64,000 nucleotides of DNA from Vreelandella neptunia (GTDB taxonomy: Bacteria > Pseudomonadota > Gammaproteobacteria > Pseudomonadales > Halomonadaceae). The DNA lies in the NCBI RefSeq assembly GCF_022489065.1, contig NZ_JAKVTW010000002.1:372001-436000 (forward strand), read 5' to 3'. Of this stretch, positions 1 to 9,529 are shown piece by piece. The notes under the pieces are model-generated. The model did no database searches and was not told where the DNA came from. It saw only the letters and a program-made list of their open reading frames with translations. Position 1 is the stretch's first letter; each line of letters opens with the position of its first letter. The translations under genes were made by a program, and so were the position numbers.

Positions 1-409
1 CGGGGGAAACGGAGACCAGCACATTGTCGCGACGCGCATCCAGCAGCGCTTCATCGTGGAGCGTGCCTGGGGTGACGATCCGCACCACCTGGCGGTCAAC
101 GGGCCCTTTGCTGGTGGCGGGGTCGCCAATCTGTTCGCAAATCGCGACTGACTCGCCGCCAGCGACCAATCGCGCTAGGTAGCCTTCAGCGCTATGGTAA
201 GGTACCCCCGCCATTGGGATTGGCTTCCCGCCCGACTGCCCACGTTGGGTAAGCGTAATATCCAACAGCGCGGCGGCGCGCTTGGCGTCGTCAAAGAATA
301 ATTCGTAAAAATCCCCCATGCGGTAGAACAGCAGTACCTCGGGGTGTTCACGTTTGATCTTTAAGTATTGCGTGATCATTGGCGTGTTGGGGGGTATAGC
401 CTGTGACAT
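1..409 (-). CDS. mutS: DNA mismatch repair protein MutS, N-terminal part (truncated by window edge)
   Basis: The minus strand reads in from an ATG at 409 and stays open to base 1, giving about 136 residues. The start [19 protein letters not shown] is followed by [15 protein letters not shown], the mismatch-binding domain I motif of MutS with the Phe-x-Glu element (FYEL) that stacks on the mispaired base. [15 protein letters not shown] and ICEQIGDP follow in the expected order. MutS recognises mismatches and recruits MutL. The gene is divergent from pncC-recA, an order common in gammaproteobacteria. The rest of the protein lies beyond the left edge. Confidence 0.95.
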   Translation of the reverse strand, partial: MSQAIPPNTPMITQYLKIKREHPEVLLFYRMGDFYELFFDDAKRAAALLDITLTQRGQSGGKPIPMAGVPYHSAEGYLARLVAGGESVAICEQIGDPATSKGPVDRQVVRIVTPGTLHDEALLDARRDNVLVSVSP

Positions 410-495
410 GGGCGTCCTGATTGAGCAATTTCTTTGAGAAAGCTAAACGCAGTATTCTACGCTTAACTGACGACTTACTTGAAGGAGCGACAATA

Positions 496-1026
496 GTGCC
501 CAGCGTATCTAGCCTGAAAAATCTTGATTTAACGCTGTTGGCGCAGCGTTTAGGGCGACTTTGTCAGCAGTTAAATTTAGAAGTGAGCGCCGCGGAGTCA
601 TGTACAGGGGGAGGCATTGCTAGCGCAATTACCGGCGCGGCGGGTAGCTCTGCCTATTTTACTACCGGCTATGTTACCTATTCTAATGCCGCCAAAACGC
701 GCTTACTTGGGGTGTCCGAGAGTACTCTGAGCGAACACGGTGCCGTAAGTGAGGCGGTGGTGAAGGCCATGGTGCTGGGCGCCTGTGATGAAAGTGGCGC
801 AGACTTAGCCGTTGCCGTTAGCGGTGTTGCCGGACCGGATGGAGGGAGTGCAGAAAAACCAGTGGGCACTGTCTGGTTAGCCTGGGGGGGCGCTGCCGAT
901 CAGCAGGCTGAGTGTTTTCACTATCCCGGTGACCGCCAAGCGGTGCGTGAGCAGGCTGTGCGTCAGGCGTTGGCTGGATTGGTGGCGCGCCTGGATGCTC
1001 AGGCAAAAGCGAGCGAGAAGAAATAA
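496..1026 (+). CDS. pncC: Nicotinamide-nucleotide amidohydrolase PncC (CinA C-terminal domain family)
   Basis: A 176-residue single-domain CinA-C protein. The family signature is visible: AAESCTGGGIA near the N terminus, GYVTYSNAAK, and VSGVAGPDGGSAEKPVGTVW. The family deamidates nicotinamide mononucleotide in pyridine nucleotide recycling. I chose the GTG at 496 because a GGAG Shine-Dalgarno lies about 10 bases before it and the resulting length fits the stand-alone family. The frame is open back to a TTG at 421, but that would start only 11 bases from mutS and has no ribosome site. The gene precedes recA, as in many gammaproteobacteria. Confidence 0.9.
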   Translation: MPSVSSLKNLDLTLLAQRLGRLCQQLNLEVSAAESCTGGGIASAITGAAGSSAYFTTGYVTYSNAAKTRLLGVSESTLSEHGAVSEAVVKAMVLGACDESGADLAVAVSGVAGPDGGSAEKPVGTVWLAWGGAADQQAECFHYPGDRQAVREQAVRQALAGLVARLDAQAKASEKK

Positions 1027-1145
1027 CTTTTAGAAACGGGCGTAGAAAAGCGGGCACAGAAAACGGTCGTAAAAAGATGCGTAAAAAAATAGTTGTGAGA
1101 AAGCGTGATCAAGGATTTGTTTACGGCGCAATCTTTGGCATACTA

Positions 1146-1161
1146 CTGGGTAATTATACAG
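1146..1161 (+). promoter_or_regulatory. Probable LexA (SOS) box of recA, variant CTGG half-site
   Basis: CTGGGTAATTATACAG matches the gammaproteobacterial LexA consensus CTGT-N8-ACAG except for G at the fourth base. It lies 21 bases before the recA start codon, where an SOS operator is expected. The match is seen directly; LexA binding is inferred. Confidence 0.6.
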
Positions 1162-1182
1162 CTTGTTATGAGGAATCTCTGA

Positions 1183-2256
1183 ATGGCTCAGGATGACAAC
1201 CGCACGAAAGCGCTAAACGCTGCACTTACCCAAATCGACCGTCAGTTCGGCAAGGGCACCGTCATGCGTCTTGGCGACGCACCGCGTGTGGTGATGCCGT
1301 CGGTTTCCACTGGCTCGTTAGGGCTTGATATCGCCCTTGGCATTGGCGGCCTGCCGTTTGGTCGTGTTTGCGAAATCTTCGGCCCGGAATCATCGGGTAA
1401 AACGACCTTGACCCTTTCGGTGATTGCTCAAGCGCAGAAGCAGGGCAAAGTATGTGCCTTCGTTGATGCCGAGCACGCGCTAGACCCCAGCTACGCTGAA
1501 AAACTGGGCGTTAACCTGGATGACTTGCTGGTTTCCCAGCCAGACACCGGTGAGCAGGCGCTGGAAATTACCGACATGCTGGTACGCTCCGGCGGTGTTG
1601 ACGTCATCGTTATTGACTCTGTCGCAGCGTTGACCCCCCGCGCTGAAATCGAAGGCGAAATGGGTGACTCCCACGTTGGTTTGCAGGCGCGTTTGATGTC
1701 GCAGGCGCTGCGTAAAATCACTGGTAATATCAAAAACGCCAACTGCCTGGTGATTTTCATTAACCAGATCCGCATGAAGATCGGCGTTATGTTTGGTAGC
1801 CCTGAAACCACCACGGGCGGCAACGCACTGAAGTTCTATGCCAGTGTGCGTCTGGATATTCGGCGTACCGGTTCGGTGAAAGTTGGCGATGAAGTTACCG
1901 GCAACGAAACCCGCGTGAAAGTAGTTAAAAACAAGGTGGCACCGCCATTTCGTCAGGCTGAATTCCAGATTCTCTACGGCAAGGGTATCTACCATGCAGG
2001 TGAGGTCATTGACCTGGGCGTGCAGTGCAACTTAGTCGACAAAGCCGGTGCCTGGTACAGCTATAAAGGCAAGAAAATCGGCCAGGGTAAAGCGAACTCA
2101 GCACTCTACCTGGAAGAGCATCCAGACATTATGATCGAAATCGAAACGCAAATTCGTGAACAGCTCTTAGCCAAGCCTGATCCTAAAAAGGAGAAGGAAG
2201 ACGCGCCTGCTGAAGCAGCGGCTGAAGTGGATGCAAACGATGACGATCTGCTCTAA
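1183..2256 (+). CDS. recA: Recombinase RecA
   Basis: 357 residues, the usual RecA length. Walker A GPESSGKT sits at about residues 67-74. Walker [11 protein letters not shown], the DNA-binding loop region [20 protein letters not shown] and the [17 protein letters not shown] segment are all intact. The C-terminal tail is acidic (ends DANDDDLL), typical of RecA autoregulation. RecA forms filaments on single-stranded DNA, drives strand exchange and stimulates LexA self-cleavage. A LexA-like box precedes it and recX follows after 24 bases. Confidence 0.99.
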   Translation: MAQDDNRTKALNAALTQIDRQFGKGTVMRLGDAPRVVMPSVSTGSLGLDIALGIGGLPFGRVCEIFGPESSGKTTLTLSVIAQAQKQGKVCAFVDAEHALDPSYAEKLGVNLDDLLVSQPDTGEQALEITDMLVRSGGVDVIVIDSVAALTPRAEIEGEMGDSHVGLQARLMSQALRKITGNIKNANCLVIFINQIRMKIGVMFGSPETTTGGNALKFYASVRLDIRRTGSVKVGDEVTGNETRVKVVKNKVAPPFRQAEFQILYGKGIYHAGEVIDLGVQCNLVDKAGAWYSYKGKKIGQGKANSALYLEEHPDIMIEIETQIREQLLAKPDPKKEKEDAPAEAAAEVDANDDDLL

Positions 2257-2280
2257 AACTGCTCTAACTGAGACAAGCTG

Positions 2281-2745
2281 ATGTCCTTTATGTCTCAGCG
2301 CGATGCCACTCCCCGTGACATCGCGATTGGCTTGCTGGCTCGGCGTGAATACTCTCGCGCTGAGCTAGCTCAGCGATTGAAGAAAAAATCGTTCGACGCA
2401 ACCGCTATCGACGAGTGTTTAGATGCCCTGGCCGAACAAGACCTGCAGTCCGATGCGCGTTTTGCGGCTAGTTTCGTACGCTCGCGCATTCTGCGCGGCC
2501 AGGGTGTTATTCGTATTAAAGGCGAACTGCGCCAGCGCGGTGTTGACCAGGAAACCCTTAACGCTGCTTTTGAAGAAGTGGAGGAGGGGGAGCAGGTCGA
2601 CTGGTTCGAGTTAGCTCGGGAAACCCTGACGCGGCGCTTTGACAGCCCCGGTGAAACACCTAAAGAGCGCGCTCGGCGCGAGCGCTTTCTAGCGAGTCGC
2701 GGCTTCGATTTTGAGCAAATTCGCTACGCGCTCTCCTGTCTTTAA
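2281..2745 (+). CDS. recX: Regulatory protein RecX
   Basis: 154 residues, rich in Arg and Glu, with the three-helix repeats of RecX (AIGLLARREYSRAELAQRL; DECLDALAEQDLQSDARFAASFVRSR; the C-terminal RRERFLASRGFDFEQIRYAL). RecX binds RecA filaments and limits RecA activity in the cytoplasm. It follows recA by 24 bases on the same strand, the standard arrangement. A second ATG at 2290 is an alternative start; the ribosome site does not decide between them. Confidence 0.92.
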   Translation: MSFMSQRDATPRDIAIGLLARREYSRAELAQRLKKKSFDATAIDECLDALAEQDLQSDARFAASFVRSRILRGQGVIRIKGELRQRGVDQETLNAAFEEVEEGEQVDWFELARETLTRRFDSPGETPKERARRERFLASRGFDFEQIRYALSCL

Positions 2746-2888
2746 TACGCTGGTTCCTGCCTGTAACACTTTTTTCCTGCCTTAAAAAAGACGCCTATTA
2801 GCTTTCTAGTAGCGCTCTAATACGCTTTTCTACCTAGTTGTTTGCCTCTCTGCCACTAAGTGCGGCTTTAGTCGTTTGACAACTGCGC

Positions 2889-2894
2889 TATAAT
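2889..2894 (+). promoter_or_regulatory. Probable -10 element of the alaS promoter
   Basis: A perfect TATAAT preceded by GCGC lies 74 bases before the alaS start in the non-coding gap after recX. TTGACA at 2876-2881 is only 7 bases upstream of it, too close to act as its -35. The true -35 would be a weak CTTTAG/TTTAGT around 2866-2872. Confidence 0.45.
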
Positions 2895-2967
2895 GGCCCC
2901 TTTGCGACCCCTGAGGGTAGCGTCGACAGCGCCCTGGGACATCACGCTTTCTTGTTACGGATACCCT

Positions 2968-5577
2968 ATGAAAAGCGCAGAGATTAGACAGGCCTTTCTC
3001 ACCTTCTTTGAAGAGCAAGGGCATTCGATTGTACCCACCAGCTCTTTAGTGCCGGGCAATGACCCGACGCTGCTGTTTACCAATGCCGGCATGGTGCCGT
3101 TCAAAGATGTATTTTTGGGTCGCGATCCACGCCCATACGTACGGGCAACGTCTGCGCAGCGCTGCGTACGGGCGGGCGGTAAGCATAATGATTTAGACAA
3201 CGTCGGCTATACCGCACGGCACCACACCTTCTTTGAAATGCTGGGTAACTTCAGTTTTGGCGACTACTTCAAGCACGACGCCATACGCTTTGCCTGGGTT
3301 TTTCTCACCGAAACGTTGGGTCTGCCTAAAGAGAAGCTATGGGTTACGGTGCATGTCAGCGATGATGAAGCCGAGCGCATCTGGAAAGACGAGATCGGCA
3401 TTGATCCTGAGCGTTTTTCCAAATTAGACGAAGATAACTTCTGGCAGATGGGTGACACCGGCCCCTGTGGCCCGAGTTCGGAAATCTTTTTTGACCACGG
3501 TCCAGAGGTTTGGGGCGGCCCTCCCGGTAGCCCGGAAGAAGATGGCGACCGCTACATCGAAATCTGGAACCTGGTGTTCATGCAGTTTGATCGTGATAGC
3601 CAAGGTACGCTCAATCCGCTGCCCAAGCCCTCTATCGATACCGGTATGGGCTTGGAGCGTGTGGCTGCCGTTATGCAGGGTGTCCACTCCAACTACGAAA
3701 TTGATCTGTTCCAGAGCCTGCTGCAGGCGGCCGCGAAAGCGACAGGGCATCCTGATACCACGACGCCTTCGCTGCGCGTGATCGCTGATCATATTCGCTC
3801 CTGTGCCTTCCTGATTGCCGATGGCGTGTTGCCGTCTAACGAAGGTCGCGGCTACGTCCTGCGTCGCATCATTCGTCGTGCCATTCGCCATGGCCACAAG
3901 CTGGGCGCCGTAGAGCCGTTCTTCCACAAGTTGGTGGACGCGCTGGATGCCGAAATGGGCGATGCGTATCCAGAGCTTCGCGAGGCGAATGACCAAATCA
4001 CCCGAGTGCTGTTGAAAGAAGAAGAGCAGTTCGCCCGCACGCTGGATCACGGCATGGGGCTTCTAAATGCGGCCTTGGCCGAGCTGGATGGCAAGGTGCT
4101 GCCGGGTGAGACGGTATTCAAGCTTTACGATACCTACGGCTTCCCGTTTGATCTTACCGCCGATGTATGCCGCGAGCGTGGCGTTACCCTGGACGAAGAG
4201 GGCTTTCAGCAGGCCTTAGAAGCCCAGCGCGAGCGTGCTCGCGCGGCTAGTCAGTTCGGTGCCGACTACAGCGCCTCTATCGAACTGGAGGGCGAAACGG
4301 CTTTCACCGGCTATGATCGCCTGGAAGATCACGCCAAGGTAACGGCACTGGTCGACAGCGAAGGCAACGAACTGGCCGCGCTAGAAGACGGGCAGAAGGG
4401 CGTTGTGGTGCTAGACCGCACGCCATTTTACGGTGAGTCAGGCGGTCAGGTGGGCGATACCGGCTATTTGTATGTCGACGGCGGCCGTTTCCAGGTCACC
4501 GATACCCAGAAGCAGAGCGGTCACCACCTGCACCAGGGCATCATGGTTGAGGGCTCGCTGAGTGTGGGCGCCAGCGTGCGCGGCGAAGTAGATGCCAGCC
4601 TGCGTACGGCCACCATCCGCAATCACTCGGCGACCCACCTGCTACACAAAGCGCTGCGTATGGTGCTGGGTGATCACGTGCAGCAGAAAGGTTCGCTGGT
4701 TAATGCCGAGCGCCTGCGCTTCGACTTTAGCCACTTTGAGCCGATGACCGCTGAGCAGTTGGCGGAAGTCGAACGCTTGGTCAATGAGCAGATCCTGGCC
4801 AATGCGCCGACCAAAACCGAACAAATGAGCCTGGATCAAGCCAAGGCCAAGGGCGCAGCAGCACTGTTTGAGGCCAAATACGCCGAAAACGTACGCGTGT
4901 TGACCATTGGTGCAGACGACTTCTCCATCGAGTTGTGCGGTGGTACCCACGTCACACGCAGTGGGGATATCGGCTGCTGCCATGTCATGAGTGAAGTAGG
5001 CATTGCCTCTGGGGTGCGTCGTATCGAAGCAATCACCGGCGAAAACGCGCTGGCCTACTTCCGCGAGCAGGAAGCCCGCCTTGAGCGCTTGGGAGAGCGT
5101 TTGAAGACCAAGCCAGAGCAGGTCGAAGCGCGGGTAGAGTCACTGGTTGAGCGTAACCGCAGTCTGGAAAAGGAGCTTGAGCAGCTTAAAGCCAAGCTCG
5201 CCAGCGCCGCAGGTAGCGACATGCTGAGCCAAGTGCAGGAGATCAATGGCGTTAAGCTATTGGCGACGCAGTTGGAAGGGGTTTCGGGCAAGGACCTGCG
5301 AGGTGTCCTTGATCAGCTTAAGAATAAGCTCAGTTCTGGCGTCATTATTCTTGGTGTTGCCGATCAGGCGGCGGGTAAAGTCAGCCTGATTGCTGGGGTA
5401 ACCCAAGACCTGACCGGCCGAGTGAAAGCCGGAGAACTGGTTAACCATGTTGCCTCTCAAGTGGGAGGTAAGGGCGGTGGTCGCGCGGATATGGCTCAGG
5501 CAGGAGGTAGTCAACCCGACGCCCTGCCGGATGCGTTGAAGAGCGTACCAGCATGGTTGGAAAACACGCTTAGCTAA
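2968..5577 (+). CDS. alaS: Alanine--tRNA ligase
   Basis: About 869 residues from the ATG at 2968 ([19 protein letters not shown]), the normal start of AlaRS; the frame is open further upstream but without family residues. The N-terminal class II catalytic core includes [14 protein letters not shown] and [14 protein letters not shown]. The editing domain carries [11 protein letters not shown] and ELCGGTHV, whose His and Cys bind zinc. A coiled region and C-Ala domain ([15 protein letters not shown]) follow. The enzyme charges tRNA-Ala and hydrolyses mischarged Ser/Gly. It is an independent transcription unit upstream of lysC. Confidence 0.98.
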   Translation: MKSAEIRQAFLTFFEEQGHSIVPTSSLVPGNDPTLLFTNAGMVPFKDVFLGRDPRPYVRATSAQRCVRAGGKHNDLDNVGYTARHHTFFEMLGNFSFGDYFKHDAIRFAWVFLTETLGLPKEKLWVTVHVSDDEAERIWKDEIGIDPERFSKLDEDNFWQMGDTGPCGPSSEIFFDHGPEVWGGPPGSPEEDGDRYIEIWNLVFMQFDRDSQGTLNPLPKPSIDTGMGLERVAAVMQGVHSNYEIDLFQSLLQAAAKATGHPDTTTPSLRVIADHIRSCAFLIADGVLPSNEGRGYVLRRIIRRAIRHGHKLGAVEPFFHKLVDALDAEMGDAYPELREANDQITRVLLKEEEQFARTLDHGMGLLNAALAELDGKVLPGETVFKLYDTYGFPFDLTADVCRERGVTLDEEGFQQALEAQRERARAASQFGADYSASIELEGETAFTGYDRLEDHAKVTALVDSEGNELAALEDGQKGVVVLDRTPFYGESGGQVGDTGYLYVDGGRFQVTDTQKQSGHHLHQGIMVEGSLSVGASVRGEVDASLRTATIRNHSATHLLHKALRMVLGDHVQQKGSLVNAERLRFDFSHFEPMTAEQLAEVERLVNEQILANAPTKTEQMSLDQAKAKGAAALFEAKYAENVRVLTIGADDFSIELCGGTHVTRSGDIGCCHVMSEVGIASGVRRIEAITGENALAYFREQEARLERLGERLKTKPEQVEARVESLVERNRSLEKELEQLKAKLASAAGSDMLSQVQEINGVKLLATQLEGVSGKDLRGVLDQLKNKLSSGVIILGVADQAAGKVSLIAGVTQDLTGRVKAGELVNHVASQVGGKGGGRADMAQAGGSQPDALPDALKSVPAWLENTLS

Positions 5578-5582
5578 ACCCC

Positions 5583-5620
5583 AAGGCCGATGGCATGATT
5601 GTCACCGGCCTTATTTATTT
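5583..5620 (+). terminator. Probable terminator after alaS
   Basis: AAGGCCG (5583-5589) and CGGCCTT (5606-5612) form an inverted repeat just behind the alaS stop, followed by the T-rich ATTTATTT. The T tract is interrupted, so efficiency is uncertain. Confidence 0.5.
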
Positions 5621-5667
5621 CAATACAATTTCACCCTCCATTCCCGAACGCATAGGAAAAACGGCAT

Positions 5668-6918
5668 ATGGCACTATACGTACAGAAGTTCGGCGGCACT
5701 TCGGTGGGCTCTGTCGAGCGTATCAAGGCCGTAGCGGAAAAGGTTAAGGGCTTCCGCGATCAAGGCCACCAGGTGGTCGTCGTGGTCTCCGCTATGAGCG
5801 GCGAAACCAACCGCCTTACGGATATGGCTCAGGCACTTAACGAAGATCCCGCGCCGCGCGAGATGGATATGCTGCTCTCCACTGGCGAGCAGGTGACGAT
5901 CTCACTACTCGCCATGGCGCTGCAGCAAATTGGCGTGCCAGCCACTTCGCACACTGGTGCCCAAGTAGGTATTCATACCGATAGCGCTTATACCAAAGCG
6001 CGTATTCAGCGTATCGAAACCGACGACTTAAAAGCTGACCTGGAAGCAGGGCAGGTGGTGGTTGTGGCCGGCTTCCAAGGGGTCGATGAGGACGGCAATA
6101 TCACCACCCTGGGCCGCGGTGGGTCTGATACCACTGGTGTTGCCCTGGCCGCCGCGCTAGGCGCCGATGAGTGTCAGATTTACACCGATGTTGACGGCGT
6201 ATACACCACTGACCCTCGTGTTTGCTCTAAAGCGCAGCGCTTAGAAAGCATTACGGTGGAAGAGATGCTGGAACTCGCCAGTCTCGGCTCGAAAGTGCTG
6301 CAGATCCGCGCGGTAGAGTTTGCCGGTAAATACAACGTACCCCTGCGGGTGCTGTCGAGCTTTGAAGACGGCCCCGGAACCCTAATTGTTGCAGAAGCAG
6401 ACAAAGATGAGGACGCTATGGAAGAACCACTGATCTCCGGTATCGCCTTTACCAAGAATGAAGCCAAACTGACTTTGCTCAATACACCAGATGTCCCAGG
6501 TGTAGCTTCACGTATTCTTGGCCCAATTGCCGATGCCAATATCGAAGTCGATATGATCGTTCAGAACGTTGCCCCTGCCGGCGACTATACCGATTTCACT
6601 TTTACAGTGGCCAAGGGCGACTATAAAGCGACTAAAAAGCTGCTCGAAGAGACGGTGATCCCGGATCTGGGTGGTGGTGAACTGCGCGGTGACGACAATA
6701 TTGCCAAGGTTTCTTTGGTGGGTGTCGGTATGCGTTCTCACGCGGGCGTTGCATCGAAAATGTTCCGCGTGTTGGCCGATGAAAACGTCAATATCCGGAT
6801 GGTTTCTACCTCTGAGATTAAAATCTCAGTCGTCATTGATGAGAAACATATGGAACTTGCCGTCAATGCATTACACAAAGCTTTTGGTTTAGATAAGGCA
6901 GATATCGAATCTGAATAA
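5668..6918 (+). CDS. lysC: Aspartate kinase
   Basis: 416 residues. The N-terminal amino-acid kinase domain begins with KFGGTSVG (residues 7-14) and includes LSTGEQVT and LGRGGSDTTGVALAAAL. Two ACT domains follow (LLNTPDVPGVASRIL; VSLVGVGMRSHAGVASKMF). It phosphorylates aspartate, the first step to lysine, threonine and methionine, and ACT domains typically bind lysine/threonine for feedback inhibition. It stands alone between alaS and csrA, as in Pseudomonas-like genomes. The 90-base leader is too short for a lysine riboswitch, so control is probably allosteric. Confidence 0.97.
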   Translation: MALYVQKFGGTSVGSVERIKAVAEKVKGFRDQGHQVVVVVSAMSGETNRLTDMAQALNEDPAPREMDMLLSTGEQVTISLLAMALQQIGVPATSHTGAQVGIHTDSAYTKARIQRIETDDLKADLEAGQVVVVAGFQGVDEDGNITTLGRGGSDTTGVALAAALGADECQIYTDVDGVYTTDPRVCSKAQRLESITVEEMLELASLGSKVLQIRAVEFAGKYNVPLRVLSSFEDGPGTLIVAEADKDEDAMEEPLISGIAFTKNEAKLTLLNTPDVPGVASRILGPIADANIEVDMIVQNVAPAGDYTDFTFTVAKGDYKATKKLLEETVIPDLGGGELRGDDNIAKVSLVGVGMRSHAGVASKMFRVLADENVNIRMVSTSEIKISVVIDEKHMELAVNALHKAFGLDKADIESE

Positions 6919-7028
6919 CATTTATGCCTTAAACCTTCTACGCTGAAGGGGTACTTGCTGCCTTGTGGTGGTGAGCTTTCTTTCAACGGGAGGTTATAAG
7001 GTGTCATGGAGCCGGTGCTTTTGGTGAC

Positions 7029-7065
7029 AGGCAACACTATGCCGCATAATGGTGTGGTGTTGCCT
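7029..7065 (+). promoter_or_regulatory. Hairpin in the csrA leader
   Basis: AGGCAACAC (7029-7037) and GTGTTGCCT (7057-7065) are perfect inverted repeats 49 bases before the csrA start. There is no T tract, so it is not an ordinary terminator. A GGA motif lies just upstream and another in the ribosome site (AAGGAG). CsrA proteins often repress their own mRNA through GGA motifs, so a role in autoregulation is possible but inferred. Confidence 0.35.
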
Positions 7066-7114
7066 CCGGCTGACATATCCCGTTGCAATAAAACGTCTGA
7101 AAAGGAGATCAGCC

Positions 7115-7303
7115 ATGCTCATCCTAACTCGCCGTGTTGGCGAAACCCTGATGATTGGTGATGAAATCACCGTCACTGTACTAGGTGTAAAAGGTAATCA
7201 AGTGCGGATTGGTGTTAATGCGCCTAAAGATGTCGCGGTTCACCGTGAAGAGATTTACCAGCGTATCCAGCGTGAACGAAGCAGTGAAAACGAAGTGGAA
7301 TAG
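7115..7303 (+). CDS. csrA: Carbon storage regulator CsrA/RsmA
   Basis: 62 residues beginning [16 protein letters not shown], the hallmark of CsrA, with [22 protein letters not shown] covering the second RNA-contacting strand. The ATG at 7115 has an AAGGAG ribosome site and gives the standard length; the frame open further upstream is not conserved. CsrA dimers bind GGA motifs in mRNA leaders to control carbon storage, motility and biofilm genes. Its place between lysC and tRNA-Ser/tRNA-Arg genes is a conserved gammaproteobacterial arrangement. Confidence 0.97.
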   Translation: MLILTRRVGETLMIGDEITVTVLGVKGNQVRIGVNAPKDVAVHREEIYQRIQRERSSENEVE

Positions 7304-7390
7304 AACTTGCGGGCTTGCATTATGATTCGATGTTCAAGACGTAAGCGTATATGTAAGCTATGGCCGGTGCGAAAAAAATCCGCAGAGGAC

Positions 7391-7419
7391 TAGACACAAG
7401 ATCCCTAAATCGGTAATAT
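7391..7419 (+). promoter_or_regulatory. tRNA operon promoter
   Basis: TAGACA (7391-7396) and TAATAT (7414-7419) are separated by exactly 17 bases and followed by a GC-rich discriminator (CGCGCC), typical of stringently controlled stable-RNA promoters. The tRNA-Ser gene starts 18 bases after the -10. Confidence 0.65.
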
Positions 7420-7436
7420 TCGCGCCGTGCCGTTGA

Positions 7437-7529
7437 GGAGAGGTGGCCGAGTGGCTGAAGGCGCTCCCCTGCTAAGGGAGTATAGGGTTTATAGCCCTAT
7501 CGAGGGTTCGAATCCCTCTCTCTCCGCCA
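7437..7529 (+). tRNA. tRNA-Ser (anticodon GCU)
   Basis: 93 bases including an encoded CCA. Acceptor stem GGAGAGG pairs with the CCTCTCTCC end. The anticodon GCT is at 7471-7473. A long variable arm (TATAGGGTTTATAGCCCTATC) marks a class II serine tRNA, and the T arm GGGTTCGAATCCC is canonical. Confidence 0.97.
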
Positions 7530-7593
7530 ATTGCATGGCCATAGAGCACTTGGTTAAAAGTGCTTAGTTAGAAAATATATGGTCACAAGGTAT

Positions 7594-7670
7594 GCGCCCG
7601 TAGCTCAGCTGGATAGAGTACCTGACTACGAATCAGGGGGTCGGAGGTTCGAATCCTCCCGGGCGCGCCA
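7594..7670 (+). tRNA. tRNA-Arg (anticodon ACG), copy 1
   Basis: 77 bases including CCA. Acceptor GCGCCCG pairs with CGGGCGC, the D arm contains AGCTCAGCTGGATAGAG, the anticodon ACG is at 7628-7630 and the T arm is GAGGTTCGAATCCTC. The A34 is normally deaminated to inosine by TadA so that CGU/CGC/CGA are read. Confidence 0.97.
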
Positions 7671-7771
7671 CCTTATTAGCAGTAATTGACAGCATGTATT
7701 GATAGCTTATAGACGCTTTGCATCAGTTGATGTAAATGCCAAGTGTCAGTAAACGCTAGTTGCAACATCAC

Positions 7772-7848
7772 GCGCCCGTAGCTCAGCTGGATAGAGTACC
7801 TGACTACGAATCAGGGGGTCGGAGGTTCGAATCCTCCCGGGCGCGCCA
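7772..7848 (+). tRNA. tRNA-Arg (anticodon ACG), copy 2
   Basis: 77 bases, identical over its whole length to the tRNA-Arg at 7594. The two copies are separated by a 101-base spacer of unrelated sequence. It is followed within 10 bases by a strong terminator. Confidence 0.97.
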
Positions 7849-7854
7849 GATTTC

Positions 7855-7885
7855 AAAACCCGCTCTCCTATCGAGAGCGGGTTTT
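7855..7885 (+). terminator. Terminator of the tRNA operon
   Basis: Perfect 13-base inverted repeat AAAACCCGCTCTC / GAGAGCGGGTTTT with a 5-base loop, ending in a T run. It lies directly after the second tRNA-Arg. Confidence 0.85.
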
Positions 7886-7976
7886 CTGTTTCCAGCCTGA
7901 CTTTCTATTTTCAGCCTGACCGCCAGTTTCTAGTCTGACCGGAAGTAGCTCGCGCTCCGGTCTTGCGATCGTTTGT

Positions 7977-8010
7977 AGCGCCCCCGCTTTGCGGTAGGGC
8001 GCTTTTTTTT
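7977..8010 (+). terminator. Second terminator, between the tRNAs and dusC
   Basis: AGCGCCC ... GGGCGCT with an inner CCGC/GCGG stem, followed by eight T residues. It backs up the first terminator and may also insulate the convergent dusC gene. Confidence 0.75.
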
Positions 8011-8046
8011 GCCTGTTGATAAGGATGGGGGCGATCTAGAGAAGGG

Positions 8047-9051
8047 CTAAGCCAGCGCGGCGTGCTGCTCGTCGACGATAAGGCTGTCGAGTAGCTGGTC
8101 TAGTTCGGTGAGGCGCTTCACTCGCTGGAAGTTTTGCTCGGCTTCGGCGCTGCCTTGGCGCATTTGGGCAAGCCACTGCTTTACCAGAGAGACGACAACG
8201 CGGTCAGGCAGCTGCTGGCGCTGCAGAGCGGCGTACTCTTTGAGTACGTTGGCACGCATGGACCAACTGCTTTCGGGCAACCGTTCGCCGGTCTGTAGCC
8301 AGTGGCGAATGCGCGGAGCCAGCCAGGGGTCGGCCAGCGCGCTGCGGCCTAACATCACATCGCGACAGCCTGAGAGTGTCCTGGCTTTCCAGTAATCCTC
8401 CAGTGTCCAGATATCGCCATTGGCGACAACGGGAATGCTCACATGGCGGCGAATCTTGCCGATCCACTCCCAGTGCGCAGGCGGCCGGTAGCCTTCATCG
8501 CGAGTTCGCGCATGTACCACCAGTTGCGCTGCCCCACCCGCTTCAGTGGCCTGGGCGCAGGCAACCGCAAGGCGGCGGTTAGCGAAACCCAGGCGGATCT
8601 TGGCGGTGACCGGGATTTGCCCGTCTAACGCATCATGAACGGCTTTAACCGCTTGGTAGACGCGATCGGGCTGGCGTAACAGCGAAGCGCCGCCATCGTG
8701 GCGATTAACTAGTTTGGCTGGGCAGCCGAAATTAAGGTCAACGCTTACTGCGCCAAGCTTGAGCGCCTGCTGTGCATTCGCCGCTAGAGCAGCAGGATCA
8801 GAGCCCAGTAGCTGTAAATGCACAGGAATTCCGCTCGGCGTTGCCACCGGCGGTTGCGCAAGTTCAGGACAATGCTTATAAAACACTCTTGGCGGTAGGC
8901 GTGCATCGACAACACGGACAAATTCGGTAACCGTCCAGTCGAACCCGGCATGGCGAGTCAACAGGTCTCGCGTCAGTGCATCGATGACCCCTTCCATCGG
9001 GGCTAGGCCAATTCTGCCGTTTTGTAGTAAATTAACAACCATGACTTCCAC
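8047..9051 (-). CDS. dusC: tRNA-dihydrouridine(16) synthase DusC
   Basis: 334 residues with the FMN-dependent TIM-barrel signature of Dus enzymes: LAPMEGVIDALTRDLLT at the N terminus, VDLNFGCPAKLVNRHDGGASLL with the catalytic Cys in the NFGCPA motif, VTAKIRLGF, VHARTRDEGY, and VANGDI followed by DVMLGRSALADPWL. The NFGCPA and APMEGV forms match the DusC (U16) branch rather than DusA or DusB. A second ATG three codons in (MVVNLLQNGRIGLAPMEG) is an equally possible start. It is a single gene, convergent with the tRNA operon whose products it could modify. Confidence 0.9.
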   Translation of the reverse strand: MEVMVVNLLQNGRIGLAPMEGVIDALTRDLLTRHAGFDWTVTEFVRVVDARLPPRVFYKHCPELAQPPVATPSGIPVHLQLLGSDPAALAANAQQALKLGAVSVDLNFGCPAKLVNRHDGGASLLRQPDRVYQAVKAVHDALDGQIPVTAKIRLGFANRRLAVACAQATEAGGAAQLVVHARTRDEGYRPPAHWEWIGKIRRHVSIPVVANGDIWTLEDYWKARTLSGCRDVMLGRSALADPWLAPRIRHWLQTGERLPESSWSMRANVLKEYAALQRQQLPDRVVVSLVKQWLAQMRQGSAEAEQNFQRVKRLTELDQLLDSLIVDEQHAALA

Positions 9052-9180
9052 TATCGCGCCATTGCATTCTATTCTGGGTGTGGCAGGTTAGAGTATTCCC
9101 CTCACTGCGCCAAGGGCCTTTAATTGCCGTTGGTGAAATAACGTGTCTAGCAACTGTACTTTAAGACGTAGGAGCGCCTT

Positions 9181-9438
9181 ATGCAGGATTATGAACTATT
9201 GCAGGACGGGTTGGCGTTAATGGCGCTAGGTATGGGTGTTGTATTTGTTTTTCTTACTATTTTAGTTATTAGCGTTACGCTAATGTCGAAGCTGATCGGG
9301 CGTTTTGAGCCTGCGCCCGTTGTGGCGGAGACGAGTAAGTCATCGCCGCAATCAGCCGCGCCTTCTGGTCAAAATGACGAGATGATGGCGGTGATTAGTG
9401 CTGCAGTGCACCGTTATCGCTCAACGCGGCGTCGTTAA
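9181..9438 (+). CDS. oadG: Oxaloacetate decarboxylase gamma subunit
   Basis: 85 residues: one N-terminal membrane helix (LALMALGMGVVFVFLTILVI, about residues 10-30) and a short hydrophilic tail ending YRSTRRR. In OadG the tail binds zinc and joins the alpha and beta subunits. An AGGAG-type ribosome site precedes the ATG. It is first in an oadG-oadA-oadB operon, the usual order. Confidence 0.92.
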   Translation: MQDYELLQDGLALMALGMGVVFVFLTILVISVTLMSKLIGRFEPAPVVAETSKSSPQSAAPSGQNDEMMAVISAAVHRYRSTRRR

Positions 9439-9529
9439 CTTTCTCAATTTTATTCATCTCAGCCCTCTTTAGGCTATTTTTTTGTTATTTTTACTACAAA
9501 CTTACAACTCTCTACTGTGAGCCAAGACC

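Noticed and set aside
1480..1995. Long antisense frame across recA
   Set aside because: It is a shadow of the high-GC recA codon pattern with no independent support; similar shadows occur across alaS, argA and guaA.
2876..2881. TTGACA as the -35 of the alaS promoter
   Set aside because: It is only 7 bases from the TATAAT, far below the needed spacing, so it cannot pair with it.
5578..5667. Lysine riboswitch before lysC
   Set aside because: The gap is only 90 bases and contains the alaS terminator; the aptamer alone needs about 170 bases.
7594..7848. Duplicated tRNA-Arg as an island attachment site pair
   Set aside because: The two copies are full-length identical tRNAs with a 101-base spacer holding no genes; this is ordinary tRNA gene duplication.
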